The notes under the pieces: generated by a model | The model's database searches: none | The model's input: the letters and a program-made list of their open reading frames with translations, nothing else | Told to the model about the DNA's origin: nothing | Program-made: the position numbers and the translations under genes | NCBI GenBank assembly: GCA_020350865.1 | Contig: CP070726.1 | Span: 290,135-296,995, forward strand | DNA: 6,861 nt | Source: Thermoplasmata archaeon | GTDB taxonomy: Archaea; Thermoplasmatota; Thermoplasmata; GCA-020350865 | Direction of reading: 5' to 3' | In this document: positions 1 through 5,603 of the stretch, piece by piece | How the letters are laid out: each line of letters opens with the position of its first letter | Position numbering within the stretch: the first letter of the stretch is position 1

Positions 1-189
1 ACCGTATACTTTAACAATGGGGTTAGCCCCGATCCGTACCCGAGCCCCGAGATCAACCCCATGGCTGCTACTGACTCTGTGGATTATCAGTACCACAACT
101 CAGGAACGTTCATCATTACCCTGACCGTTACCGATGATGACGGGGCCAGCGCAACCTACACCATCACCCTGGAGGTTGTCGTGGGATAG
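1..189 (+). CDS. PKD-domain protein, C-terminal end (partial)
   Basis: Reading frame 1 is open from the first base to a TAG at 187-189 and gives 62 residues; the start lies outside the window. The last part, YQYHNSGTFIITLTVTDDDG (residues 30-49), is the classic closing strand pair of a PKD (polycystic kidney disease) Ig-like domain: an aromatic-x-aromatic strand, a G-[TY] turn, then LTVTDDDGA. PKD domains are common in archaeal secreted and surface proteins, where they act as spacer or adhesion modules. The protein ends in LEVVVG soon after the domain, with no C-terminal membrane anchor or PGF-type sorting tail, so any anchoring must be elsewhere in the missing part. Its overall function cannot be judged from this fragment. 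The next gene starts 83 bases downstream from its own promoter, so the two are probably not functionally linked. Confidence 0.85.
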   Translation, partial: TVYFNNGVSPDPYPSPEINPMAATDSVDYQYHNSGTFIITLTVTDDDGASATYTITLEVVVG

Positions 190-242
190 AGCATTTTCAC
201 CCGGCCATTTCAAACGAACCCGGCGTCCCATCTGATAAAACT

Positions 243-251
243 CTTTATATC
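243..251 (+). promoter_or_regulatory. Archaeal TATA box for the ThiI-like gene (leaderless)
   Basis: CTTTATATC is a good box A match, with an A-rich stretch (GATAAAAC) just upstream where the BRE would lie. Its centre at about 247 is 26 bases ahead of the ATG at 273, which is the usual archaeal TATA-to-TSS distance. Transcription should therefore begin at or next to the start codon. No Shine-Dalgarno sequence is present in the bases before the ATG, which fits a leaderless message. Confidence 0.6.
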
Positions 252-272
252 AACATCCCATTAGCCCAGCCC

Positions 273-896
273 ATGAAACTGGTGTCGCTGATCTCTGGGG
301 GCATCGATTCTCCCGTTGCAACACACATGATGCTCGAATTGGGGGCAGAGGTTGTGGCGGTACATTTTGACAACCGGCCGTTCACCGACGACGGCCAGTT
401 CAACAAGACAGGGGCCCTGGTACATCACCTTGAGAACCTGGACAATACCGAAATCAAGACATGGGTCGTTCCCCACAAAGACAGCCACATTGCCTTTGCA
501 AAGCACTGCAGGAGGAGCCTGCACTGCGTTTTATGCAGGAGGATGATGCTGAGGATTGCCGATAAGGTGGCCGAAAGGGAGGGCGCATCCGCTTTGCTCA
601 CAGGAGAGTCTTTGGGACAGGTGGCCTCGCAAACACTCAGCAACATTCAAACCGAATCACAGGCTGTGAGCCTGCCCGTTTTAAGACCCCTGATTGGTCT
701 GGACAAGCTGGAAATCGAAGCCATCGCAAAGGACATCGGGACATACGACATATCAACCCAGTCTGGTATGTGCTGTACCATCGTACCCAAAAGGCCCTCC
801 ACGAATTCACGGCTGGACGCTGTTTTGGAGGAGGAAAATAAAATTGATATCATCGGATTGGTGGGAGAATCGATTGCAGGGATGCGGGTGTTATGA
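273..896 (+). CDS. thiI: Stand-alone ThiI-like PP-loop tRNA sulfurtransferase
   Basis: This 207-residue protein corresponds to the adenylating domain of ThiI, which makes 4-thiouridine at tRNA position 8. The PP-loop SGGIDSP (residues 8-14) binds ATP. The family signatures GESLGQVASQTLSN (111-124), RPLIGLDK (138-145) and CCTIVPKRPST (167-177) are all present. Cysteines C85 and C88 form a CxxC (HCVLC), with C167/C168 further on. Methanogen ThiI, which lacks the bacterial rhodanese domain, carries a comparable CxxC plus a distal Cys implicated in thiolation and Fe-S binding, so this copy is probably Fe-S or persulfide dependent. Oddly, the N-terminal ferredoxin-like and THUMP domains that bind tRNA in normal ThiI are absent: the protein begins directly at the PP-loop strand, and the promoter leaves no room for an extension. 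The next gene overlaps it by ATGA, implying translational coupling. A different PP-loop thiolation role is possible. Confidence 0.85.
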   Translation: MKLVSLISGGIDSPVATHMMLELGAEVVAVHFDNRPFTDDGQFNKTGALVHHLENLDNTEIKTWVVPHKDSHIAFAKHCRRSLHCVLCRRMMLRIADKVAEREGASALLTGESLGQVASQTLSNIQTESQAVSLPVLRPLIGLDKLEIEAIAKDIGTYDISTQSGMCCTIVPKRPSTNSRLDAVLEEENKIDIIGLVGESIAGMRVL

Positions 897-1171
897 GCTA
901 TTATCTTCTGAGACCGTGCAAGGGGAAAGCCGCCTTTGAAGCCGTTCCCAGGTTCGAAGTGCAAATCGATATTAACTCGGCAAAAGTGGTTATGAAAGCC
1001 AACGGTTACAAAGTGGTGGATGCAGGCATCATGCTCGTCTTGGCAAAGGGGGAAGCCGAGGTCAGTTTGTATCCCAGCGGAAAACTGCTCATCAAGGCCG
1101 TATCCGGAAAGGAGGCCTCCGAGGAGGCAAATAAGATATACGGTCTGCTCGGCATTCCCAATGGAATATAA
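893..1171 (+). CDS. Small TBP-like half-domain protein, partner of the ThiI-like enzyme
   Basis: This 92-residue protein starts on the ATGA overlap with the ThiI-like gene (ATG 893, upstream TGA 894-896), so the two are almost certainly co-translated. I do not recognise a named family. The second half (about residues 47-86) reads as strand-strand-strand-helix with a central LYPSGKLLIKAV (59-70) followed by KEASEEANKIYGLL. This resembles one half-repeat of the TATA-binding protein fold (strand, SGK, strand, then A-x3-I-x2-L helix). There is one cysteine (C9), and no signal peptide or membrane segment. Given its position and the missing THUMP domain next door, I infer that it might be the nucleic-acid-binding or dimerising partner of the sulfurtransferase. 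That role is a hypothesis; the fold similarity is by eye only. Confidence 0.7.
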   Translation: MSYYLLRPCKGKAAFEAVPRFEVQIDINSAKVVMKANGYKVVDAGIMLVLAKGEAEVSLYPSGKLLIKAVSGKEASEEANKIYGLLGIPNGI

Positions 1172-1179
1172 CGCCGTTA
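1169..1179 (+). promoter_or_regulatory. Dyad upstream of the regulator's TATA box
   Basis: TAACG-C-CGTTA is a perfect 5-base dyad around a single base. It overlaps the stop codon of the preceding gene and ends two bases before the TATA box at 1181, where the BRE would lie. A bound protein here would block TFB/TBP, so it is a candidate operator for the HTH protein encoded just downstream. Arms this short do occur by chance. Confidence 0.3.
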
Positions 1180-1180
1180 A

Positions 1181-1188
1181 TTTTATAT
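1181..1188 (+). promoter_or_regulatory. TATA box for the Fe-S operon
   Basis: TTTTATAT lies in the 59-base gap ahead of the HTH gene. Counting about 27 bases from its centre places the transcription start near 1212, leaving a 5' leader of about 19 bases that contains the GGAGGT ribosome site. It should drive the four-gene unit 1231-4485, because no comparable gap occurs within that unit. Confidence 0.6.
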
Positions 1189-1205
1189 GCACGAACCCTT
1201 ATTTA

Positions 1206-1217
1206 CGGTTGGAACCG
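1206..1217 (+). promoter_or_regulatory. Dyad at the predicted transcription start
   Basis: CGGTT-GG-AACCG is a perfect 5-base dyad lying over the predicted transcription start (about 1212) and just ahead of the ribosome site. Together with the dyad at 1169-1179 it brackets the TATA box. It may be a second operator half of an autoregulatory circuit, or a small leader hairpin. Confidence 0.3.
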
Positions 1218-1218
1218 G

Positions 1219-1224
1219 GGAGGT
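1219..1224 (+). promoter_or_regulatory. Shine-Dalgarno GGAGGT for the HTH gene
   Basis: GGAGGT followed by exactly six bases and then ATG (1231). The same site and spacing recur before the genes starting at 1641 (CTG) and 3271 (TTG), which makes it the reference for those unusual starts. Confidence 0.75.
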
Positions 1225-1230
1225 TGCAAC

Positions 1231-1620
1231 ATGAAACCACCATGTGAAATTATCGTGTACAAGATACTGCCCCATATCAGGGCCGATATCGTCCGGATAC
1301 TGACCCAGGAATACAATATGAGGCAAATAGAGATCTCGAAAAGGCTGGGCATCACCCAGGCGTCCGTGAGCCAGTATCTCTCGTCTGTGAGGGGCAAGAA
1401 CGATGCCTTTCACGAGATGTTCCCAGAGATAGTGGAATATGCCAAGACCATCGCTGACAAGGTGGCGTCCGGTGATGCAAAAGAGGAGCAGCTGGCCCTC
1501 CTATGTGAAGTGTGTGCACATATCCGGGGGGAAGAGAATTTCTGCAGTTATCACAAAGGCATCCTGCAGATAGACAGCTGCGGCGTTTGTTTTGACGAGC
1601 ATCTGGATGGCGGGAGATAG
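1231..1620 (+). CDS. Cysteine-rich archaeal HTH transcriptional regulator
   Basis: This 129-residue protein begins PPCEIIVYKILPHIRADIV and then has a helix-turn-helix, QIEISKRLGITQASVSQYLS (residues 32-51), followed by SVRGK. This is typical of the archaeal XRE-like predicted regulators of COG2522 type. The C-terminal third carries a cysteine array, C92-x2-C95-x9-C105-x11-C117-x2-C120, plus C5 near the N terminus; this could hold an Fe-S cluster or zinc. It is the first gene of the unit encoding an Fe-S protein, IscU and a cysteine desulfurase, and its promoter is flanked by two small dyads. The likely job, by inference, is an autoregulated sensor of Fe-S or redox state, analogous in role (not homologous) to IscR or SufR. 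The ATG start is fixed by GGAGGT six bases upstream. The protein ends 20 bases before the next predicted start. Confidence 0.85.
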   Translation: MKPPCEIIVYKILPHIRADIVRILTQEYNMRQIEISKRLGITQASVSQYLSSVRGKNDAFHEMFPEIVEYAKTIADKVASGDAKEEQLALLCEVCAHIRGEENFCSYHKGILQIDSCGVCFDEHLDGGR

Positions 1621-1628
1621 AGCACAAT

Positions 1629-1634
1629 GGAGGT
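1629..1634 (+). promoter_or_regulatory. Shine-Dalgarno GGAGGT deciding a CTG start
   Basis: GGAGGT is followed by six bases (GTACTG) and then CTG at 1641, matching the spacing at the ATG of 1231 and the TTG of 3271. The GTG at 1665 lies 30 bases past this site and has no ribosome site of its own. Confidence 0.65.
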
Positions 1635-1640
1635 GTACTG

Positions 1641-2846
1641 CTGCCCGGGATAAACACCTACGAGGTGCACGAGCTGCTGCCCAAATTCGACTGCGGGCAG
1701 TGCGCAAACCCCAAGTGCATGACGTTTGCACGCAAGGTGCTGCTCAAAATTCAGCAGCCCGAGGAATGCATCTTTGCAACGGAAGATGAGCTGCAAAAGA
1801 TCGTCGAGAGATTGGGGGCCGATGTGGAAAGGAGAGGCCCCCCTCAAATGCCTTCCAACGATGAAATCGTGGAGATACATCCCTGCACTGAAGAGGGGAT
1901 GGTTACACTGTGGGCACAGCTGAAACCGTCATGCGGCAAGAACGGACTTTTCGGTGACTTCTTTGACCAGTACCAGCTCTGCGACTCCATTGCCCAGATG
2001 GATCTCTTTGACAAGAACGAATGCTCCCCGAAAATGGGATATGCGTACGTGGAGCTTGGTGGGAAAAGAACGCACATCTTCAAGACAGGCAAGATAATCC
2101 TGAGGCGGGCGGACGACAAGGAGGATGCCATGGCCATGCTGTCCATGATATCGAACATACTGCTGCCCGCAAGGGTATGCTCCTGCGGAAACCTCATGGC
2201 CGACTGCTTCGGAGGATGCTGCGACGACTGCTTTGAGAGCTCGTGTAAGGCATTCTTGGACGGGCAGGAGGATAAGGAGGGCGGTGAAACCACACTGGGC
2301 GAAATCCTCCAACAAAACTCGGGAGAAATCGATGAAGAATTGAAGGCCAACTTCTCCAGATTGAGCGAGCTCATGGCTGAGATCAAAAAGATCGCGGACG
2401 GTATCGAATCCGGGCAGGCGGCAGATATTGAGGAGGCGAGAAATGGAATGGCCAAACACGAAACTGCCGTGAGCAGCACCTGCACAAGGAAGTTTCTGGG
2501 TGACAGCAGACCCGAGGAGGTCGTCATCGCCCTGGTGCAGTTCGGGCTTGCAAGGGATATGATCCGCGCGGGAGAGGGTTTCCTCAGCCTGGGGGAAGGA
2601 AAGGAAGGGTTTTACGAGCAGGCAGCAGGGCTCTTTTTCGATGCCTATTCCGCCTTCGAGAAAAGAAATTTTGCAGCTTGTGAGGCTCTCTGGCCCCGCT
2701 ACAAGTCATTCATTTCCGAATGGAAAGAGGGAAAGCGGGTCATGGGTGCGGCAAAGATCGCTGCAAATGGTTTTTATATATCAAGGATATTAGGCAAAAC
2801 TGTTCACGACATGAGCATGTTTCATGTGGGTAGGGATGATATTTGA
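1641..2846 (+). CDS. Cysteine-rich Fe-S protein of unknown function
   Basis: I call the start at CTG 1641 (401 residues). A GTG at 1665 would give 393 residues but would drop the conserved-looking GINTYEV that leads into HELLPKF. Residue numbers below are from the GTG. Domain 1 (about 1-40) is a 4Fe-4S domain of the type found in acetyl-CoA synthase/CODH gamma subunits: C10-x2-C13-x4-C18-x16-C35. A middle region has C74, C90, C106 and C120, then strand THIFKTGKIILRRADDKEDA (136-155), which resembles the TBP-like motif in the 92-residue protein. A dense cluster follows: C172, C174, C181, C185, C186, C189 and C194. The C-terminal half is helical with C273 and C339. There is no membrane segment or signal peptide, so it is cytoplasmic. 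I do not recognise a named function. Its place between a cysteine-rich regulator and IscU suggests Fe-S assembly, electron supply or sulfur transfer; this is inference. Confidence 0.8.
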   Translation: MPGINTYEVHELLPKFDCGQCANPKCMTFARKVLLKIQQPEECIFATEDELQKIVERLGADVERRGPPQMPSNDEIVEIHPCTEEGMVTLWAQLKPSCGKNGLFGDFFDQYQLCDSIAQMDLFDKNECSPKMGYAYVELGGKRTHIFKTGKIILRRADDKEDAMAMLSMISNILLPARVCSCGNLMADCFGGCCDDCFESSCKAFLDGQEDKEGGETTLGEILQQNSGEIDEELKANFSRLSELMAEIKKIADGIESGQAADIEEARNGMAKHETAVSSTCTRKFLGDSRPEEVVIALVQFGLARDMIRAGEGFLSLGEGKEGFYEQAAGLFFDAYSAFEKRNFAACEALWPRYKSFISEWKEGKRVMGAAKIAANGFYISRILGKTVHDMSMFHVGRDDI

Positions 2847-2864
2847 ATCACGGACGGTGGTGTG

Positions 2865-3245
2865 ATGTACAGTGAGAAGGTTATGGAGATGTTCAGAAAC
2901 CCCAAGAATATGGGGGAGATCGAGAACCCGGACGGAGTGGGGACGGTAGGCAATCCGAAATGCGGCGACCTCATGGAATTGTACATAAAAGTGGAGCACG
3001 ACATCATAACCGATGTCAAGTTCAAGACCTTTGGCTGCGCTGCGGCCATTGCCACAAGCAGCATGATCACCGAGATGGCAAAGGGCAAGACCCTGGACGA
3101 GGCATTGAAGATCACCAGACAGGACGTGGCGGACGAGCTGGAAGGGCTGCCGCCGGTGAAAATGCACTGCTCCAATCTGGCTGCGGATGCACTGCATGCC
3201 GCAATAGAGGACTACCGCAAGAAGAAGGGCGAAGCTGCCGCGTAA
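2865..3245 (+). CDS. iscU: IscU/NifU-type Fe-S cluster assembly scaffold
   Basis: This 126-residue protein is the U-type scaffold on which Fe-S clusters are built from desulfurase sulfur. It starts MYSEKVMEMFRNPKNMG, the usual IscU opening. All three cluster cysteines are present: C33 in NPKCGD with the labilising D35, C58 in FGCAAA, and C102 in the MHCS motif with the adjacent H101. The LPPVK stretch (95-99), the site HscA/Hsp70 recognises in bacterial IscU, is retained. The length matches the family, and there is no C-terminal Nfu domain. The start is ATG 2865, with a weak GGTGG four bases before it; a GTG directly in front (2862) would add one residue. The upstream gene ends 18 bases away and the desulfurase begins 25 bases downstream, so the pair is co-transcribed. 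Identification is secure. Confidence 0.95.
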   Translation: MYSEKVMEMFRNPKNMGEIENPDGVGTVGNPKCGDLMELYIKVEHDIITDVKFKTFGCAAAIATSSMITEMAKGKTLDEALKITRQDVADELEGLPPVKMHCSNLAADALHAAIEDYRKKKGEAAA

Positions 3246-3258
3246 ACCTGCGGACCAT

Positions 3259-3264
3259 GGAGGT
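3259..3264 (+). promoter_or_regulatory. Shine-Dalgarno GGAGGT deciding a TTG start
   Basis: GGAGGT is followed by six bases (CGAAGC) and TTG at 3271, in frame with the desulfurase. The nearby ATG at 3257 contains the ribosome site and is in another frame, so TTG is the start. Confidence 0.7.
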
Positions 3265-3270
3265 CGAAGC

Positions 3271-4485
3271 TTGGACGTTCAGCGTATCAGAGGGGATTTT
3301 CCCATCCTAGCAAAGGAGATATACGGAAAGCCCATCATATATCTTGACAGCGCATGCATGACCCTGAAGCCGAAACAGGTAATCGAGGCCATGAACACGT
3401 ACTACTACGAACTGGCATCATGTGCCGGCAGAAGCGTGCACAAGATGGGAACTGAGGTCACCATAAAATGCGATTCGGCCAGACGGAGCATTGCGAAATT
3501 CTTCAATGCCAGAAAACCCGAGGAGATCGTATTCACACGAAACACAACTGAAGGGATAAACATCGTAGCCAGGTGCCTCGATTTCAAGAAAGGCGATGTG
3601 GTTTTAACCACGGACAGGGAGCACAATTCCAATATGGCCCCGTGGCACCTCATGCGGGAGTTTAGGGGCATCGGGCACGAGATAGTTCACTCCCTCGAGG
3701 ACAGTACCTTTGATATGGAGGCATTCGAGAAGCGCATGGGGGAGGATGTGAGGCTCGTCAGCATGGTCCACACGTCCAATCTGGAGGGGTACACCATCCC
3801 CGCCAAGGAGATTATCAAGATTGTACACGACCACGGTGCCCTGGTGATGCTGGACGGCAGCCAGAGCGCGGCCCACAGCCGGGTGGATTTTCAGGAGCTG
3901 GACGTGGACTTCTTTTCATGCTCCCTGCACAAGATGTGCGGCCCCACAGGCATGGGCGTACTTTACGGTAAGTACGATCTCTTAAAGGAGCTGTCCCCCT
4001 TCATCGTGGGCGGGGACACGGTGGCCGAGACCTCCTACGAATCCACTGTCTATCTCGATCCCCCGAAGAAGTTCGAGGGCGGCCTCCAGAACTATGCCGG
4101 CATTATCGGAAGCGGTGCCGCCGTGGAATACCTCTCGAAACTGGGCATGGAAAATATCCGGGAGCACGAGATAAAGCTGAACACGGTCATGACTTCCAGG
4201 CTCGCGGGCATCCCGAACCTTCACATCCTGGGCCCAGAGGAGCCCGAAAAGAGGGGCGGTGTGGTGAGCTTCTGGGTGGAGGGCATGGACCCGCACGACA
4301 TAGCCATGATTTTAGACGAGGTGGCCAATATAATGATCCGCTCGGGCATGCACTGCGTCCACAGCTGGTTCAAGTCGCACGGCATAAACGGCTCCGCCCG
4401 GGCCTCGGCCTACCTCTACAACACGGAAGAGGAGGCCAAGACCTTCGCCGACACCCTGGAGGATGTGGTGGGGAGGATGGGGTAG
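3271..4485 (+). CDS. sufS: SufS-type (group II) PLP cysteine desulfurase
   Basis: This 404-residue protein is of normal length for the class V aminotransferase-fold desulfurases, which convert cysteine to alanine and a protein persulfide. PLP-site residues are visible: H118 in REHNSN, D195 and Q198 in LDGSQSAAH, and the Schiff-base lysine K221 in SLHKMCGPTG. The sulfur-accepting cysteine is C362 in RSGMHC, the group II arrangement, followed by GSARASAYLYNTEEE typical of SufS/CsdA. Differences from textbook SufS: the usual LDNAAT reads LDSACM (25-30), and the loop normally ending in HRG-H reads SCAGRSVHKMG, adding C29 and C51 near the active-site side. It is encoded directly after iscU, with no sufE, sufBC or sufU visible, so it probably feeds IscU and perhaps the ThiI-like enzyme. 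It starts at TTG, supported by GGAGGT six bases upstream. A selenocysteine lyase-like activity cannot be excluded. Confidence 0.93.
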   Translation: MDVQRIRGDFPILAKEIYGKPIIYLDSACMTLKPKQVIEAMNTYYYELASCAGRSVHKMGTEVTIKCDSARRSIAKFFNARKPEEIVFTRNTTEGINIVARCLDFKKGDVVLTTDREHNSNMAPWHLMREFRGIGHEIVHSLEDSTFDMEAFEKRMGEDVRLVSMVHTSNLEGYTIPAKEIIKIVHDHGALVMLDGSQSAAHSRVDFQELDVDFFSCSLHKMCGPTGMGVLYGKYDLLKELSPFIVGGDTVAETSYESTVYLDPPKKFEGGLQNYAGIIGSGAAVEYLSKLGMENIREHEIKLNTVMTSRLAGIPNLHILGPEEPEKRGGVVSFWVEGMDPHDIAMILDEVANIMIRSGMHCVHSWFKSHGINGSARASAYLYNTEEEAKTFADTLEDVVGRMG

Positions 4486-4542
4486 GTAAAGTTATCATAA
4501 TTGAGATGCCATTTCGGAGGCCTGCGTCCATCTAAAAGTAAA

Positions 4543-4556
4543 AGGAGGGGATTGTC
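4543..4556 (+). repeat. 14-base inverted repeat, left arm
   Basis: AGGAGGGGATTGTC is the exact reverse complement of 5532-5545 (GACAATCCCCTCCT). The two arms bracket the DUF1186 gene and define a unit of 1003 bases. Similarity stops at both ends of the 14 bases, and no flanking target-site duplication is obvious. Confidence 0.45.
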
Positions 4557-4572
4557 GAAAAGAGATCCAATG

Positions 4573-4583
4573 AATATAATAAA
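4573..4583 (+). promoter_or_regulatory. TATA-like element for the DUF1186 gene
   Basis: AATATAATAAA is centred about 30 bases before GTG 4607 and 36 before ATG 4613. The predicted transcript would start near 4604, so the message would be leaderless or nearly so. The surrounding AT-rich sequence makes such matches easier by chance. Confidence 0.4.
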
Positions 4584-4612
4584 AGTACCTATCTCTAATT
4601 TCCAAGGTGTTT

Positions 4613-5512
4613 ATGTTGAAGATTGAAGAAATTTTATCAGAATTGGAATACAATAAAGGTTCATTCCCTCATGAAGCAGTCCAGGAAGCTATCAAGCATA
4701 AAAACGAAATCATACCAGAACTTTTAAAGGTTTTAGAAAATACTGGGAAAAATATTGATCAAATCAAAGAAAAACCTGACTACCTTGCACACATATACTC
4801 GATGTTTTTGCTTGCACAGTTTAGTGAAAAGCGTGCATATCCTCTAATTGTCGATATTTTTTCTCACTCAGGGGATACTTCTGATAGTATTGCTGGAGAT
4901 TTTATAACCGAAGACTTACAGCGTGTTCTTGCATCAGTTTGCCATGGTGATACAACCCTGATAAAGCAACTTATAGAAAATAGGGAAATAGATGAATATG
5001 TAAGAGATGCGGGTCTAAGCGCCCTTTTAATATTGGTAGTCAACGGTAAAAAAACACGGGAGGAGATAATGGATTATTACAAAAGCCTCTTTCGTGGGAA
5101 ACTCGAAAAAGAATATTCATTCGTTTGGACTGGACTGGTATTATGTAGTTCCCATCTATGTCCCCGAGAGTGTTATGAAGATATAAAGATGGTTTATAAA
5201 GAAGATCTTGTTGATCCAATCTTTATGGATTTAGATGATGTGAATAGATATCTTTCTAGAGGATGGGAACTAAATTTAAACTATCTAAAAGAGGATGTCC
5301 ACTATCAATTCATAGACGACACGATAAAGTCGATGGAATGGTGGGTTTGTTTTCATCCTAAAAAGAAAAAAGCGGTAAAACCCTTACCAAAACCTCTGTC
5401 AAAACCCATGCCTAAAAAATCGAAGCGTGAAAAAATAGGTCGTAACCAACCCTGTCCTTGTGGAAGTGGTAAAAAATATAAAAAATGCTGTGGTTCCATT
5501 CAAAACCGTTAG
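4613..5512 (+). CDS. DUF1186 protein with C-terminal SEC-C zinc motif
   Basis: This 299-residue protein matches the DUF1186 family along most of its length, from [20 protein letters not shown] (4-23) through [31 protein letters not shown] and [12 protein letters not shown] to [11 protein letters not shown] (234-244). The body is helical with HEAT-like spacing. A basic, proline/lysine-rich linker (about 249-273) leads to a SEC-C motif, [19 protein letters not shown] (275-293), whose C281, C283, C292 and C293 bind zinc in SecA and many unrelated proteins. The biochemical role of DUF1186 is unknown; SEC-C usually mediates protein or ribosome contacts. ATG 4613 is chosen over the in-frame GTG 4607 (two residues longer) because AAGGTG lies just ahead; this is not certain. 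The gene is much more AT-rich than those upstream and sits inside a 14-base inverted repeat, suggesting acquisition. Confidence 0.85.
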   Translation: MLKIEEILSELEYNKGSFPHEAVQEAIKHKNEIIPELLKVLENTGKNIDQIKEKPDYLAHIYSMFLLAQFSEKRAYPLIVDIFSHSGDTSDSIAGDFITEDLQRVLASVCHGDTTLIKQLIENREIDEYVRDAGLSALLILVVNGKKTREEIMDYYKSLFRGKLEKEYSFVWTGLVLCSSHLCPRECYEDIKMVYKEDLVDPIFMDLDDVNRYLSRGWELNLNYLKEDVHYQFIDDTIKSMEWWVCFHPKKKKAVKPLPKPLSKPMPKKSKREKIGRNQPCPCGSGKKYKKCCGSIQNR

Positions 5513-5531
5513 TGATGTAAAAAAAGAAAGA

Positions 5532-5545
5532 GACAATCCCCTCCT
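5532..5545 (-). repeat. 14-base inverted repeat, right arm
   Basis: GACAATCCCCTCCT is the exact reverse complement of the left arm at 4543-4556. It lies 20 bases after the DUF1186 stop codon, so the two arms enclose just that gene and its promoter. Confidence 0.45.
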
Positions 5546-5603
5546 CAAAAAAAGCGCCCCGAGCATAAAGGGGGAAGGCCTCACCGCAAGCAAGGATTTT
5601 GAT

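Larger units (their letters stand above)
4486..4612 (+). other. Intergenic boundary between Fe-S operon and AT-rich tract
   Basis: This gap of 127 bases contains no supported gene. Base composition shifts here from GC-rich to AT-rich. It holds one arm of a 14-base inverted repeat (4543-4556) and a TATA-like element (4573-4583). No clear T-rich terminator follows the desulfurase stop codon. The nine-codon frame at 4506 (ATG to TAA) has no ribosome site and is not called as a gene. Confidence 0.6.

Noticed and set aside
647..1192. Minus-strand open frame of 181 codons
   Set aside because: It runs antisense across the ThiI-like gene and the 92-residue gene, both supported by motifs or ATGA coupling, and shows no recognisable domain.
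1844..2527. Long open frame on the minus strand (227 codons)
   Set aside because: It lies entirely antisense to the cysteine-rich Fe-S protein, whose 4Fe-4S motif and ribosome site support the plus strand. The translation is Ser/Pro-rich without any domain, as expected for a shadow.
2771..2780. TTTTTATATA as an internal promoter for iscU-sufS
   Set aside because: It lies in coding sequence of the Fe-S protein (NGFYIS) and would give a leader of about 60 bases. It is possible, but only sequence resemblance supports it.
3257..3300. ATG at 3257 as the desulfurase start
   Set aside because: It is out of frame with the desulfurase and overlaps the GGAGGT ribosome site; the in-frame TTG at 3271 has ideal spacing.
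4506..4535. Nine-codon frame (MPFRRPASI) after the desulfurase
   Set aside because: Too short, no ribosome site and no sign of relation to any neighbour.
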